Shown: positions 1 to 6,374 of the stretch, one piece after another
Position numbering within the stretch: position 1 is the first letter of the stretch
Layout: every line of letters begins with the position of its first letter
Virus record (IMG/VR): IMGVR_UViG_3300009506_000168
Coordinates: 1 to 26,303 of that record
Length of the DNA stretch: 26,303 nt
Source: a virus
Direction: 5' to 3' (one strand)
The notes under the pieces: generated by a model
Told to the model about the DNA's origin: nothing
The model's input: the letters and a program-made list of their open reading frames with translations, nothing else
The model's database searches: none
Position numbers and translations under genes: made by a program

Positions 1-70
1 ATTTATTATAAAATTGTAATATAAATATTATAAATTTATAACATAATGTATTCTCGTTGTGAATACAGTG

Positions 71-86
71 CGTTTCACGTGAAACG
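71..86. promoter_or_regulatory. parS-like palindrome
   Basis: The sequence CGTTTCACGTGAAACG is a perfect 16-bp palindrome. Its inner 14 bases are identical to the core of the bacterial chromosomal parS consensus TGTTTCACGTGAAACA; only the outermost base pair differs. ParB loads at such sites as a CTP-dependent clamp. No parA or parB gene lies in the window, so any binding protein would come from the host or from elsewhere on the element. Function is inferred from the motif only. Confidence 0.6.
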
Positions 87-99
87 GATGTATATTATT

Positions 100-108
100 T
101 GTGGAAAA
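100..108 (-). promoter_or_regulatory. DnaA-box-like 9-mer
   Basis: On the minus strand this reads TTTTCCACA, which fits the relaxed DnaA box TTWTNCACA and differs from TTATCCACA at one base. It lies beside the parS-like site, after a very AT-rich stretch at 1-60, and overlaps the first of two tandem repeats. That arrangement resembles a replication origin. A single box is weak evidence on its own. Confidence 0.35.
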
Positions 109-143
109 CGCTTTTCCAAAAACGGAAAACGCTTTTCCAAAAA
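103..143. repeat. Two tandem repeats with internal dyad (iteron- or operator-like)
   Basis: A 20-bp unit, GGAAAACGCTTTTCC followed by five A, occurs at 103-122 and again at 124-143, a period of 21 bp or two helical turns. Each unit is an inverted repeat of GGAAAA and TTTTCC around CGC. Two identical dyads on the same helical face suit a dimeric DNA-binding protein, either an initiator (iterons) or a repressor (operators). Confidence 0.6.
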
Positions 144-175
144 TAAAAAGTTGAAGTGAAAAGGGAAGCATGGAT

Positions 176-212
176 AAGGCGGTCAGCCGTTATGCGACTG
201 ACCCGCCTTTTT
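176..212 (+). terminator. Intrinsic terminator
   Basis: The arms AAGGCGGTCAG and CTGACCCGCCTT pair with one bulged base across an 11-nt loop, and the 3' arm runs into a short U tract. This would end transcription entering from the left of the window. No gene lies between the window start and this hairpin, so its parent transcript is not visible. Confidence 0.65.
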
Positions 213-214
213 AC

Positions 215-359
215 ATCCGCCTGGGGGACCGCTAAGGGAAACCATAATCCCCCCATGGGCGGATCATTAAAATATATGAGATTCCACGGGCCATAAGGTG
301 CAGGAAAACCGCGTGAATTATACTAAAATCGCCACTATTTGACTTTGGTTTCGGTCAAA
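215..359 (+). other. Non-coding stretch with several hairpins
   Basis: Three stems can be drawn. ATCCGCC at 215-221 plus TGGGGG at 222-227 pair with CCCCCA at 250-255 and GGCGGAT at 258-264, giving 13 bp with a 2-nt bulge and a 22-nt loop and no U tract. ATTCCACG at 281-288 pairs with CGTGAAT at 312-318 with one bulge. TTTGAC at 338-343 pairs with GTCAAA at 354-359. I do not recognise a riboswitch or known ncRNA family. A small RNA or a packaging site next to the terminase genes are possibilities. The rest of 360-440 shows nothing I can name. Confidence 0.35.
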
Positions 360-439
360 ACTAATTTCATATCCAAAGCCCCACTGCAAAAAACGACGAC
401 CCGTTTCAATACCATTCGATAGCTGATTCCATCAAAAAG

Positions 440-468
440 TTGATTTCTGTACTCCTTTAGGGTATAAT
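440..468 (+). promoter_or_regulatory. Sigma70-type promoter for the late operon
   Basis: TTGATT at 440-445 (four of six matches to the -35 consensus) is followed after exactly 17 bp by a perfect TATAAT at 463-468. It is the only good promoter I see upstream of the terminase genes, and genes run on the same strand for 25 kb after it. Transcription would start near 475. Confidence 0.6.
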
Positions 469-503
469 TACTACTATACGTAGCAACTACTGTTTGTAGT
501 AAT
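467..503. repeat. Inverted repeat overlapping the promoter -10 and start region
   Basis: ATTACTAC at 467-474 and GTAGTAAT at 496-503 are perfect complements separated by 21 nt. The left arm begins at the last bases of the -10 box. It may be an operator, or a 5'-UTR hairpin ending just before the Shine-Dalgarno sequence at 514-519. Confidence 0.4.
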
Positions 504-524
504 TTACCACAGTGAGGAGAAATT

Positions 525-578
525 ATGAATTCTAAATGTGGAAAAGGTAAGGACGGCAAAAAAGGGAAAGGCCGCTGA
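525..578 (+). CDS. 17-aa Lys/Gly-rich mini-peptide
   Basis: The peptide is MNSKCGKGKDGKKGKGR. It has a very good Shine-Dalgarno sequence (GAGGAG at 514-519) about 5 nt before the ATG, and it is the first start codon after the promoter. Its stop at 576-578 lies 2 nt before the GTG of the small terminase gene, and the purine-rich end of this ORF could serve as that gene's ribosome binding site. It may be a translated leader that couples ribosomes to the terminase gene, or a small basic nucleic-acid-binding peptide. Function is unknown; the strong ribosome binding site is the main reason to call it. Confidence 0.45.
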   Translation: MNSKCGKGKDGKKGKGR

Positions 579-580
579 TC

Positions 581-1030
581 GTGCCGATTACTCAGGAACA
601 GTATGATGCTGTTTGTGGTCTCATGGAGGAGACATCGCTTGGATTGGTTCACCTTTGTAAACATGTTGGTATTTCAAAGAGATCGTTCTTTGAATACATG
701 AAATCATCAGAAGAACATGAAAACCAGTACGCGCGATCTAAAAATATCCAACTAGATTATATCGCCGAGGAAATGGTTGACATCTCTGATGACGGGACAA
801 ACGACCTAATGACGATTGTCAAAGGTTATGAGGAATACGAAGTTGAGAACAAGGAAGTTACGAATCGATCACGCCTTAGAGTAGATACCCGCAAATGGCT
901 TCTCTCTAAATTGAATCCCAAAAAATACGGCGACAAACTCGACCTCACCAGCGGCGGCGACAAACTCCCGATTCCTCCGCAGACTTTGACCGTAGTTTTG
1001 GCAAAGGAAAATAAAGATGCCGTTGATTGA
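581..1030 (+). CDS. terS: Terminase small subunit (Sf6-like)
   Basis: This 149-aa protein would recognise phage DNA and deliver it to the packaging motor. A helix-turn-helix occupies about residues 18-41 (HVGISKRSFFEYM). After it come the segment QYARSKNIQLDYIAEEMVDI and, near residues 98-118, RSRLRVDTRKWLLSKLNPKK followed by YGDKL. That block is characteristic of the Sf6 gp1-type small terminase family. The GTG start follows the mini-peptide stop by 2 nt, with GGGAAAGG upstream. The gene overlaps the large subunit by 14 nt, the usual terS-terL order. Identification rests on motif memory and is strong. Confidence 0.88.
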   Translation: MPITQEQYDAVCGLMEETSLGLVHLCKHVGISKRSFFEYMKSSEEHENQYARSKNIQLDYIAEEMVDISDDGTNDLMTIVKGYEEYEVENKEVTNRSRLRVDTRKWLLSKLNPKKYGDKLDLTSGGDKLPIPPQTLTVVLAKENKDAVD

Positions 1031-2543
1031 CGGAAGGTTCTGTAATCCTGAGATGCCGAGCGAGAAGCATCGACAGGTAATATTTTCTCCTGGCAGGATT
1101 CTCCGAGATGGATCAATAAAACCCTGGCGCGAACGATGGCTGTACGGCGGGAGAAATGGGTATAAAGATTGGTCGTTTGCTGCTGCTGCTATTGAAATAG
1201 GTGTCCGTATTCCAAAGCGGTTACTATTCACCCGCGAGGTACAGCTCACGATTAAAGACTCCGCGCATCAGCTCCTATGTGATACTGTCAAGCGCCTCGG
1301 GTATGATCGTTACTACAAGATCACCGATCAGTATATTGAAACATCAGCAGAGTATCGGAAGCAAACCGGAATTGAAACCAAGATAATTTTCCGTGGACTT
1401 AACGACCTGGTTTCCGATGATGTAAAATCTATGGAGGGAATCGATATCTGCGTTATCTGTGAAGCTCAGAACCTGGAAGAAAAATCCTGGAATGATTTAA
1501 ACCCCACCATCCGGAAGCCGGGCTCTGAAATCTGGGGAATGTTTAATGTGCAGTATGAGGATGATTTCGTCTATCAGCATGTAGTCGAACATCCGCACGA
1601 TGGACTCATTGCAGCAAAAGTAAACTATACCGATACCGACGCCCCGAAGAAAATGATATCTCAAGTTATCCTGGATCAGGCCGAACTCATGAAGAGGCAA
1701 GATCCCGATGGATACGAACATATCTGGTTAGGTGATGTCAAGAAGGCCGGAGGAAGGTTCTACCCCGGTTTTACCAAAGAGGTTCATTGCACACCGCACG
1801 AATGCAACGAGCAGCTATTCAGCTTCAAGTTCCTGGCCCGGCATGCTCAGTTGTTCATGGCTATGGACCCGCACACGGTTTATTATCCGTTCTGCCTATG
1901 GATTGCCCGGATTAAGCTCGGGGAGGAGTTTTTCTATGTTGTTTATAACGAGTTTCCGACACTCTCATTTTTTAATAGCGAACATTATTACAAGGTCAGG
2001 AAGACAACTCAATGCACATTGACCATGAACGACTTGGCGACGATGTTCCGGATACTGGATTGTACGGTCGGAGACGAGCAGTATAATGTCTCAGTAGTCG
2101 AGAGGTATGTTGATACGCGGTTCGCAAAGGCGTCAGGAGCGAAATCATGGAGCACGAACACTGAGGGATTAATAACCGAGTTTGCGAAACCGGAGAACGG
2201 CGGCATAAATCTCAAACAGCCCGAGGAATGTATCATCGATGTGCAGAAGGATATCATGCGTGAAGCGATCAAAATCAACGATGTGATTCCTGTTTGCTCG
2301 ATCAATCAAAGCAGGCTTCTTGTCATGCCACACTGTCACAATTTTATTGATTCCGCGATTAACCATCGTTTCGACCGGGACAACACGACCGAAGACGAGA
2401 AGCGAAAAGATCCCTCCGACGCGGCGCGTATATGCTTCGCCGGAATGAGTAAATACCCATGGCGCGATCCGGTCGAAAAAGAAGAAGAAAAACCCTTTCT
2501 GCTCGAAAGGCAGAAGATTGATTTAAACTACAGTTTAGCGTGA
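1017..2543 (+). CDS. terL: Terminase large subunit with divergent ATPase motifs
   Basis: This 508-aa protein is the packaging ATPase and nuclease. The N-terminal ATPase is recognisable from DDVKSMEGIDICVICEAQ followed by WNDLNPTIRKPGSEIWGMFN (about residues 134-176). The usual Walker A GGRGSGKS is replaced by GGRNGYKD (44-51), the Walker B block reads ICVICEA (144-150) where the family has two acidic residues, and FNP reads FNV. Lys50 and Glu149 remain. The C-terminal RNase-H-like nuclease retains likely metal ligands in MAMDPH (Asp284), YNEFP (Glu312) and DPSDAAR (Asp465/Asp468). AAGGA about 9 nt upstream supports the ATG. Length is normal for the family. Confidence 0.9.
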   Translation: MPLIDGRFCNPEMPSEKHRQVIFSPGRILRDGSIKPWRERWLYGGRNGYKDWSFAAAAIEIGVRIPKRLLFTREVQLTIKDSAHQLLCDTVKRLGYDRYYKITDQYIETSAEYRKQTGIETKIIFRGLNDLVSDDVKSMEGIDICVICEAQNLEEKSWNDLNPTIRKPGSEIWGMFNVQYEDDFVYQHVVEHPHDGLIAAKVNYTDTDAPKKMISQVILDQAELMKRQDPDGYEHIWLGDVKKAGGRFYPGFTKEVHCTPHECNEQLFSFKFLARHAQLFMAMDPHTVYYPFCLWIARIKLGEEFFYVVYNEFPTLSFFNSEHYYKVRKTTQCTLTMNDLATMFRILDCTVGDEQYNVSVVERYVDTRFAKASGAKSWSTNTEGLITEFAKPENGGINLKQPEECIIDVQKDIMREAIKINDVIPVCSINQSRLLVMPHCHNFIDSAINHRFDRDNTTEDEKRKDPSDAARICFAGMSKYPWRDPVEKEEEKPFLLERQKIDLNYSLA

Positions 2544-2550
2544 GGTAATT

Positions 2551-3111
2551 ATGAAATCGATTCTATTAGTTCTACTGATTGCCGGAATAGTGGCGGCACA
2601 ATTTAATTATTCAGGATATCGCGACACTGTTGCCGTTACCGCGTTCAATGCGGACAGTTCCGGAGTCACAAGAGCATTCGAGTTGTCACAGTTCGAGAAT
2701 CTTCGTGTTCATGCAATGGCTAACGATACGTCATCCGCTGGATACGACGGGGATTCGATTCAATTTCAATGGGGCATTCAGCTCGGGGATATTGTGATTA
2801 ATTCCTCAGCAAAGCGAGATACGACATGGCTTGAGAAGATCCTTGTTGACACGTTCGACATAATGACAGCAGGAAATCTCGTCGCACCGGTTAAAACTAC
2901 GGACAGTCTCGGGTTCGTCGGGCAGGCGCGATTGTTTATAGATACATCAAATGTTACCGGGTATGCCATACAGAGTCGGGCGGTAGTACCGTATTGGGCA
3001 CCAATATTCCGCTTCTGGTATGCCGGTATCGGTGACAATATCACTGGTTCATACGTCCGCCTGATATTCGGGCAGACACGACGGCAGTATTCAGTTGTCC
3101 ACAATCAATAA
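2551..3111 (+). CDS. Exported protein of unknown function
   Basis: This 186-aa protein starts with a clear Sec signal peptide: MKS, a hydrophobic core (ILLVLLIAGIV) and a probable cleavage after VAA near residue 16. The mature part is Ser/Thr/Asp-rich, has alternating polar and hydrophobic strands, contains no Cys, and ends with the basic stretch YVRLIFGQTRRQYSVVHNQ. GAGG overlaps the terL stop 5-8 nt upstream of the ATG, so it is translated with the late operon. It sits between terminase and portal, where tailed phages do not normally encode exported proteins. The overall size and strand-rich C terminus resemble the exported gene at 8812, but homology is not established. No function can be named. 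Confidence 0.8.
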   Translation: MKSILLVLLIAGIVAAQFNYSGYRDTVAVTAFNADSSGVTRAFELSQFENLRVHAMANDTSSAGYDGDSIQFQWGIQLGDIVINSSAKRDTTWLEKILVDTFDIMTAGNLVAPVKTTDSLGFVGQARLFIDTSNVTGYAIQSRAVVPYWAPIFRFWYAGIGDNITGSYVRLIFGQTRRQYSVVHNQ

Positions 3112-3124
3112 CGAGGAGGCGTTT

Positions 3125-3427
3125 ATGAGTAATTTCCCAACGCTCGGAGGTTTAGGGGAACCTGCTGGAAGAGTATGCGCTCAGTCAAAATTCAGCATGC
3201 TGGCCGATGAGGTAAGGAAGGCTTTGTCGCACCTTAATGAATCGGTCCATCAAGTAAAAGATCAATTTGCACCTGTGCTAGTACCGGGTACACCACAGCC
3301 GATAAATGAAACACCCCCCGAACCGCCATCAACGAGTGAATTCGAGGGGTTTATCTCTGCTGTTTGTTCTTTGATTTACAAAGAATCAGACGAACTGAAG
3401 AAACTATGTGAGAGATCGGTAATTTGA
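3125..3427 (+). CDS. Small protein upstream of portal, unknown
   Basis: This 100-aa soluble protein begins MSNFPTLGGL. An in-frame upstream start exists at 3095, but AGGAGG at 3114-3119 stands 5 nt before the ATG at 3125, which decides the start. A helical N-terminal half (about residues 22-47) is followed by a Pro-rich linker (VPGTPQPINETPPEPP) and a short charged helix. It overlaps the next small gene by one base (TGATG). I do not recognise the family; position suggests a minor virion or assembly protein. Confidence 0.7.
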   Translation: MSNFPTLGGLGEPAGRVCAQSKFSMLADEVRKALSHLNESVHQVKDQFAPVLVPGTPQPINETPPEPPSTSEFEGFISAVCSLIYKESDELKKLCERSVI

Positions 3428-3555
3428 TGCAGGCAAAAAATGAAGAACGTCGGAATAGAAGAGAATTGATGCTCAGGTACAAAGTTTCCGGTAAGCAGGT
3501 GCGAAGGCTTGAGAGACAGGCGAGGAAAGAGATAAAGGAAGAATTGAATGCCTGA
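3427..3555 (+). CDS. 42-aa highly charged protein
   Basis: ATG at 3427 overlaps the previous stop by one base, and the ORF's TGA at 3553-3555 lies inside the portal start region. The product begins MQAKNEERRNRRELMLRYKV and continues as an Arg/Lys/Glu-rich helix ending KEIKEELNA. It bridges two coupled genes with no gap, which argues for real translation. Function is unknown; its 3' end also supplies the AAGGA ribosome binding site of the portal gene, so it may act partly as a coupling ORF. Confidence 0.55.
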   Translation: MQAKNEERRNRRELMLRYKVSGKQVRRLERQARKEIKEELNA

Positions 3556-5383
3556 CAAATACGTCATAGACCTTGTCTCAGAGTTCGGGCGGCATGAGCT
3601 TGAAATTGCTCAATACTGGAAAGCTCGGGTCAACGGCTATTTCGATTCTGATTGCTATAAACTGCTGGAGAAGAAACTCAAAACTATGCAGGATTGTTCT
3701 GATCTGATTCCGGCAGCTTCGAAGTACAACGAATGGCAATCTAATGTTGTCTTTCCTATTGTCAAAGAGCGTATGCTTTTACGCCGGGCAATAATATCAG
3801 CGAATTACCGGGCACCGGAGATTTATTCACTATCCCCTATCGGGGGAACTCCATATGAGAATGCCGCCCGAGGGCAATTGGTCCTTAATCTCAACATGAA
3901 ACACACGCGATACCGGGAGCTGGCACTCAAGCCAGGAGTCGATACCGCTTCGAAATTCGGGTTCTTTGTTTCTTACACCTACTGGAAGCGGTCGGGAGAA
4001 ACAGAGCTGCGCACTGTCTACAATCCAAAAATTGAACAGTATTCCCGACAGCGAGTTCAAACCGGATACGAGAACGCTTATACTTGCCAGATAAAGCCGA
4101 CCGACTATTTCCAGAATCCTGATATTCCTTTCCCGGAAGATAGCGATTTCCAGGGGCACGTCCGGCGCGTTCATTTAAGCGAACTGGTACCAATGATCGA
4201 GGATCAGACATACATTTCCGAGAATGTCAAAAAAGTGCTTGAAGAGGCTCGAAATGGGGTTATCCGGGGAATGGCCGGGAAGCGGGAAGGGCTCGACCAT
4301 TCGAAATATGACGAGCGTCGGCACTATGTCGATATCTACCGCATTGAGGGAAAAATAAACATTAAGGGCAACGAGGAAGATGGCGAAACATACGTCACTG
4401 AAATGATCGGAGATACAATCATTCGCCTTTCCCGCGAGGATTACGACAGGGGTATCCGCTCATACACTGTTGTCTGTCTCGACCGCAGCTCAAAGTATTG
4501 GTTCGGCGTCACCGATGCCGAGTATGTCGTCACCCATGAAAACTACCTCAATACCCTACTCGGAATGAATCTCGATAACGCGATGCGATCTATCCAGCAG
4601 TACATTTTCTTTAACCAGAAATCTATTTCATCAGGAAATATTTCCAACGTTCACCGAAATAGCGGATTCGTTCCAGTGGATGCGAACGACATCCCCATTG
4701 ATCGCCTTGTAAGTGTTTTCCAGCCTGGGCGTATCGATCTTTCTCCGGCCCAATTCGCTCTCAATCAGGTACAGCAGAGCATACAGCAAATGGGGACAAA
4801 GGTTGATCTGTCGCGAAAAGGCGACGAGGGCGGACTCAATAACAAAACTGCGACTGCCGCGAATATCATCGCCGGGCAGGGGGATCTCCTCGAAGCTGAT
4901 CTGCTCGAAAACTTCGATTTCGGAGTTATTCGGATCGGATACCTTTCTCTCGTCATGCTTCAGCAATTCCTCCCGCAGCTGTTCTACGTTCGTGCGAAGG
5001 CTCGGGAACGAGAACTCGAATTGCAGAAATACGAAATTCTCGGGGATTTCGATGTCGATATTCAATCGACCATGCAGAAAAACAAGGCAAATGAGTTGTT
5101 GCGCCTTCAAAATCTCATGACATGGTGGCTGAACATTTCAGCAAACCCTCAACTACAGCAGGCGAGTGTCAATATTCTTCCGCTTTTGAAAGACATCTGG
5201 AACAAGGCCGATATTCCGAGCGATGAAATTATGCCTGATGAACAGGCTCAACTCGGAGCCCCTGGAATGGTTCCAAGTAATCAAGTTCCTGCGATGCAGG
5301 GCGGCGGCATGGTGCCGATGTCTCCTCAACCCACAACACAAGCGGCACCAATGCCAGCCCCTAACATGGCGGGGGTATTATGA
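3548..5383 (+). CDS. Portal protein
   Basis: This 611-aa protein would form the dodecameric ring at the capsid vertex through which DNA passes. It follows the terminases, and length, all-helical middle and gene order match portals of short-tailed phages. Supporting segments include the N-terminal WQSNVVFPIVKERMLLRRA (about residues 62-80), the mixed region ending VVTHENYLNTLLGMNLDNAM (around 325-345), and NKTATAANIIAGQGDLLEAD near 435-455, the usual position of the Thr-Ala-Thr helix. The last 45 residues are Pro/Met/Gln/Gly-rich, like the disordered tails of many portals. AAGGA precedes the ATG, and the gene overlaps the next by four bases (ATGA). Confidence 0.85.
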   Translation: MPDKYVIDLVSEFGRHELEIAQYWKARVNGYFDSDCYKLLEKKLKTMQDCSDLIPAASKYNEWQSNVVFPIVKERMLLRRAIISANYRAPEIYSLSPIGGTPYENAARGQLVLNLNMKHTRYRELALKPGVDTASKFGFFVSYTYWKRSGETELRTVYNPKIEQYSRQRVQTGYENAYTCQIKPTDYFQNPDIPFPEDSDFQGHVRRVHLSELVPMIEDQTYISENVKKVLEEARNGVIRGMAGKREGLDHSKYDERRHYVDIYRIEGKINIKGNEEDGETYVTEMIGDTIIRLSREDYDRGIRSYTVVCLDRSSKYWFGVTDAEYVVTHENYLNTLLGMNLDNAMRSIQQYIFFNQKSISSGNISNVHRNSGFVPVDANDIPIDRLVSVFQPGRIDLSPAQFALNQVQQSIQQMGTKVDLSRKGDEGGLNNKTATAANIIAGQGDLLEADLLENFDFGVIRIGYLSLVMLQQFLPQLFYVRAKARERELELQKYEILGDFDVDIQSTMQKNKANELLRLQNLMTWWLNISANPQLQQASVNILPLLKDIWNKADIPSDEIMPDEQAQLGAPGMVPSNQVPAMQGGGMVPMSPQPTTQAAPMPAPNMAGVL

Positions 5384-5745
5384 AGTGGCTTTTTAACCTC
5401 CTTTTTCGGTCCCGCGTCGAAGAACTGAAGCGCATTGAAGAGGCGTTAAATGCAAAGTTGGAACAGCAGAACACGGTTTATACAACTATTCGCAGCTTTA
5501 AGGGATTGAATAAACAGTATTATAACTGGATTTGTGAACTGATTGCCCGAGAAGAATATGCATATATGCTCTTCGATTTGCGGGAAAATATCATCCGTCA
5601 AATGTCTTTGTCAGATGACAAAGAGAAAGCTGCTCGATATCTTGGACGCCTCGATATGCTTAATGTGATTGACAACTACCTCAAACAATACAAGAGGGAA
5701 TATGAGGATCAGATTCGAAGAAATTCGAAAAATACCGAAAAATGA
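5380..5745 (+). CDS. Coiled-coil protein downstream of portal, unknown
   Basis: This 121-aa protein starts MKWLFNLLFRSRVEELKRIE. It is predicted almost wholly helical, with heptad-like spacing around residues 12-35 and a charged C-terminal helix (YLKQYKREYEDQIRR). A short aromatic/hydrophobic N terminus could touch membrane or the portal. The ATGA overlap with the portal gene implies coupled translation and related stoichiometry. No family recognised; a head-assembly or head-vertex accessory is the likeliest role. Confidence 0.7.
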   Translation: MKWLFNLLFRSRVEELKRIEEALNAKLEQQNTVYTTIRSFKGLNKQYYNWICELIAREEYAYMLFDLRENIIRQMSLSDDKEKAARYLGRLDMLNVIDNYLKQYKREYEDQIRRNSKNTEK

Positions 5746-6019
5746 ACCGATGCCGAGGGAGGCGAATTCGTTTATCCGTAATTCGATTCCAGAAGCGATG
5801 TATGCCGATGGTGTCGGGCAGCTACTTGCAAAGATCGAGGATAGAAGATGGTTTGGAAAGCTGATATATCCGAAGAACAACCCGAAATTCGAATTCACTT
5901 TCCGGTTCGGGGTGTGCCAATGCTTCACAACCTTGTTCGAGGATGGAAACGCGGAATTCCACATGAATACGAACAATCAGAACGTTGATTTCGGAAGGAA
6001 AAAGGATGAAGGAAATTAA
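5702..6019 (+). CDS. Small soluble protein, unknown
   Basis: This 105-aa protein begins MRIRFEEIRKIPKNEPMPRE. A longer in-frame start at 5669 exists inside the previous gene, but the ATG at 5702 has AGAGGGA directly upstream, though closely spaced. The C-terminal half contains a strand-rich stretch with PKNNPKFEFTFRFGVCQCF. It overlaps its neighbour by 44 bases. I do not recognise the family. Confidence 0.6.
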   Translation: MRIRFEEIRKIPKNEPMPREANSFIRNSIPEAMYADGVGQLLAKIEDRRWFGKLIYPKNNPKFEFTFRFGVCQCFTTLFEDGNAEFHMNTNNQNVDFGRKKDEGN

Positions 6020-6347
6020 GCTCATTCAGAACGACGACGGAACCATTACGATCGAAAGTATGGATGCCGAAGGAAATCCGGTGCAGACTGTTGCCGACAG
6101 TGCCGCGTCAGCAATAGAACAGCTTCAGGCTGATTTTATGGGAAAAGCTGAAGCGATGGCATCCGACGAGATGGCAGAGCGGGAAACGGGCGTTGCGGGA
6201 TCGCCGGAAGTGCCGGAAGTTGAAAATATACCGATGTCTGCATCAAAGGGTAAGCGCCTTGAAGACAATCTTCCGATCATCGAGGAAAAGAAGAGGGGTG
6301 CCAATGCGAAGAAAAAAGCGGACTGGTCGGATTACGGGGCAATGTAA
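6006..6347 (+). CDS. Small acidic protein upstream of scaffold, unknown
   Basis: This 113-aa protein begins MKEIKLIQNDDGTITIESMD. GGAAGGA at 5994-6000 favours ATG 6006 over the TTG at 5985. The first 25 residues look like a beta hairpin; the rest is helical, then low-complexity (SPEVPEVENIPM) and ends with a basic stretch (KKRGANAKKKADW). It lies between portal and scaffold, so a role in procapsid assembly is plausible but unproven. Confidence 0.6.
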   Translation: MKEIKLIQNDDGTITIESMDAEGNPVQTVADSAASAIEQLQADFMGKAEAMASDEMAERETGVAGSPEVPEVENIPMSASKGKRLEDNLPIIEEKKRGANAKKKADWSDYGAM

Positions 6348-6374
6348 TATAAACAAACCTAAAAGGGGAAAGCA

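Noticed and set aside
103-138. CcpA cre-type operators in the tandem dyads
   Set aside because: The units deviate from the cre consensus at several fixed positions and there is no catabolic gene context; kept only as generic repeats.
391-405. GTTTCAAT motif resembling the end of type I CRISPR repeats
   Set aside because: Single copy with no repeat-spacer pattern anywhere in the window.
335-664. Minus-strand open frame of 109 codons
   Set aside because: It runs through the promoter, the mini-peptide and the terS start, lacks a ribosome binding site and has no recognisable domain.
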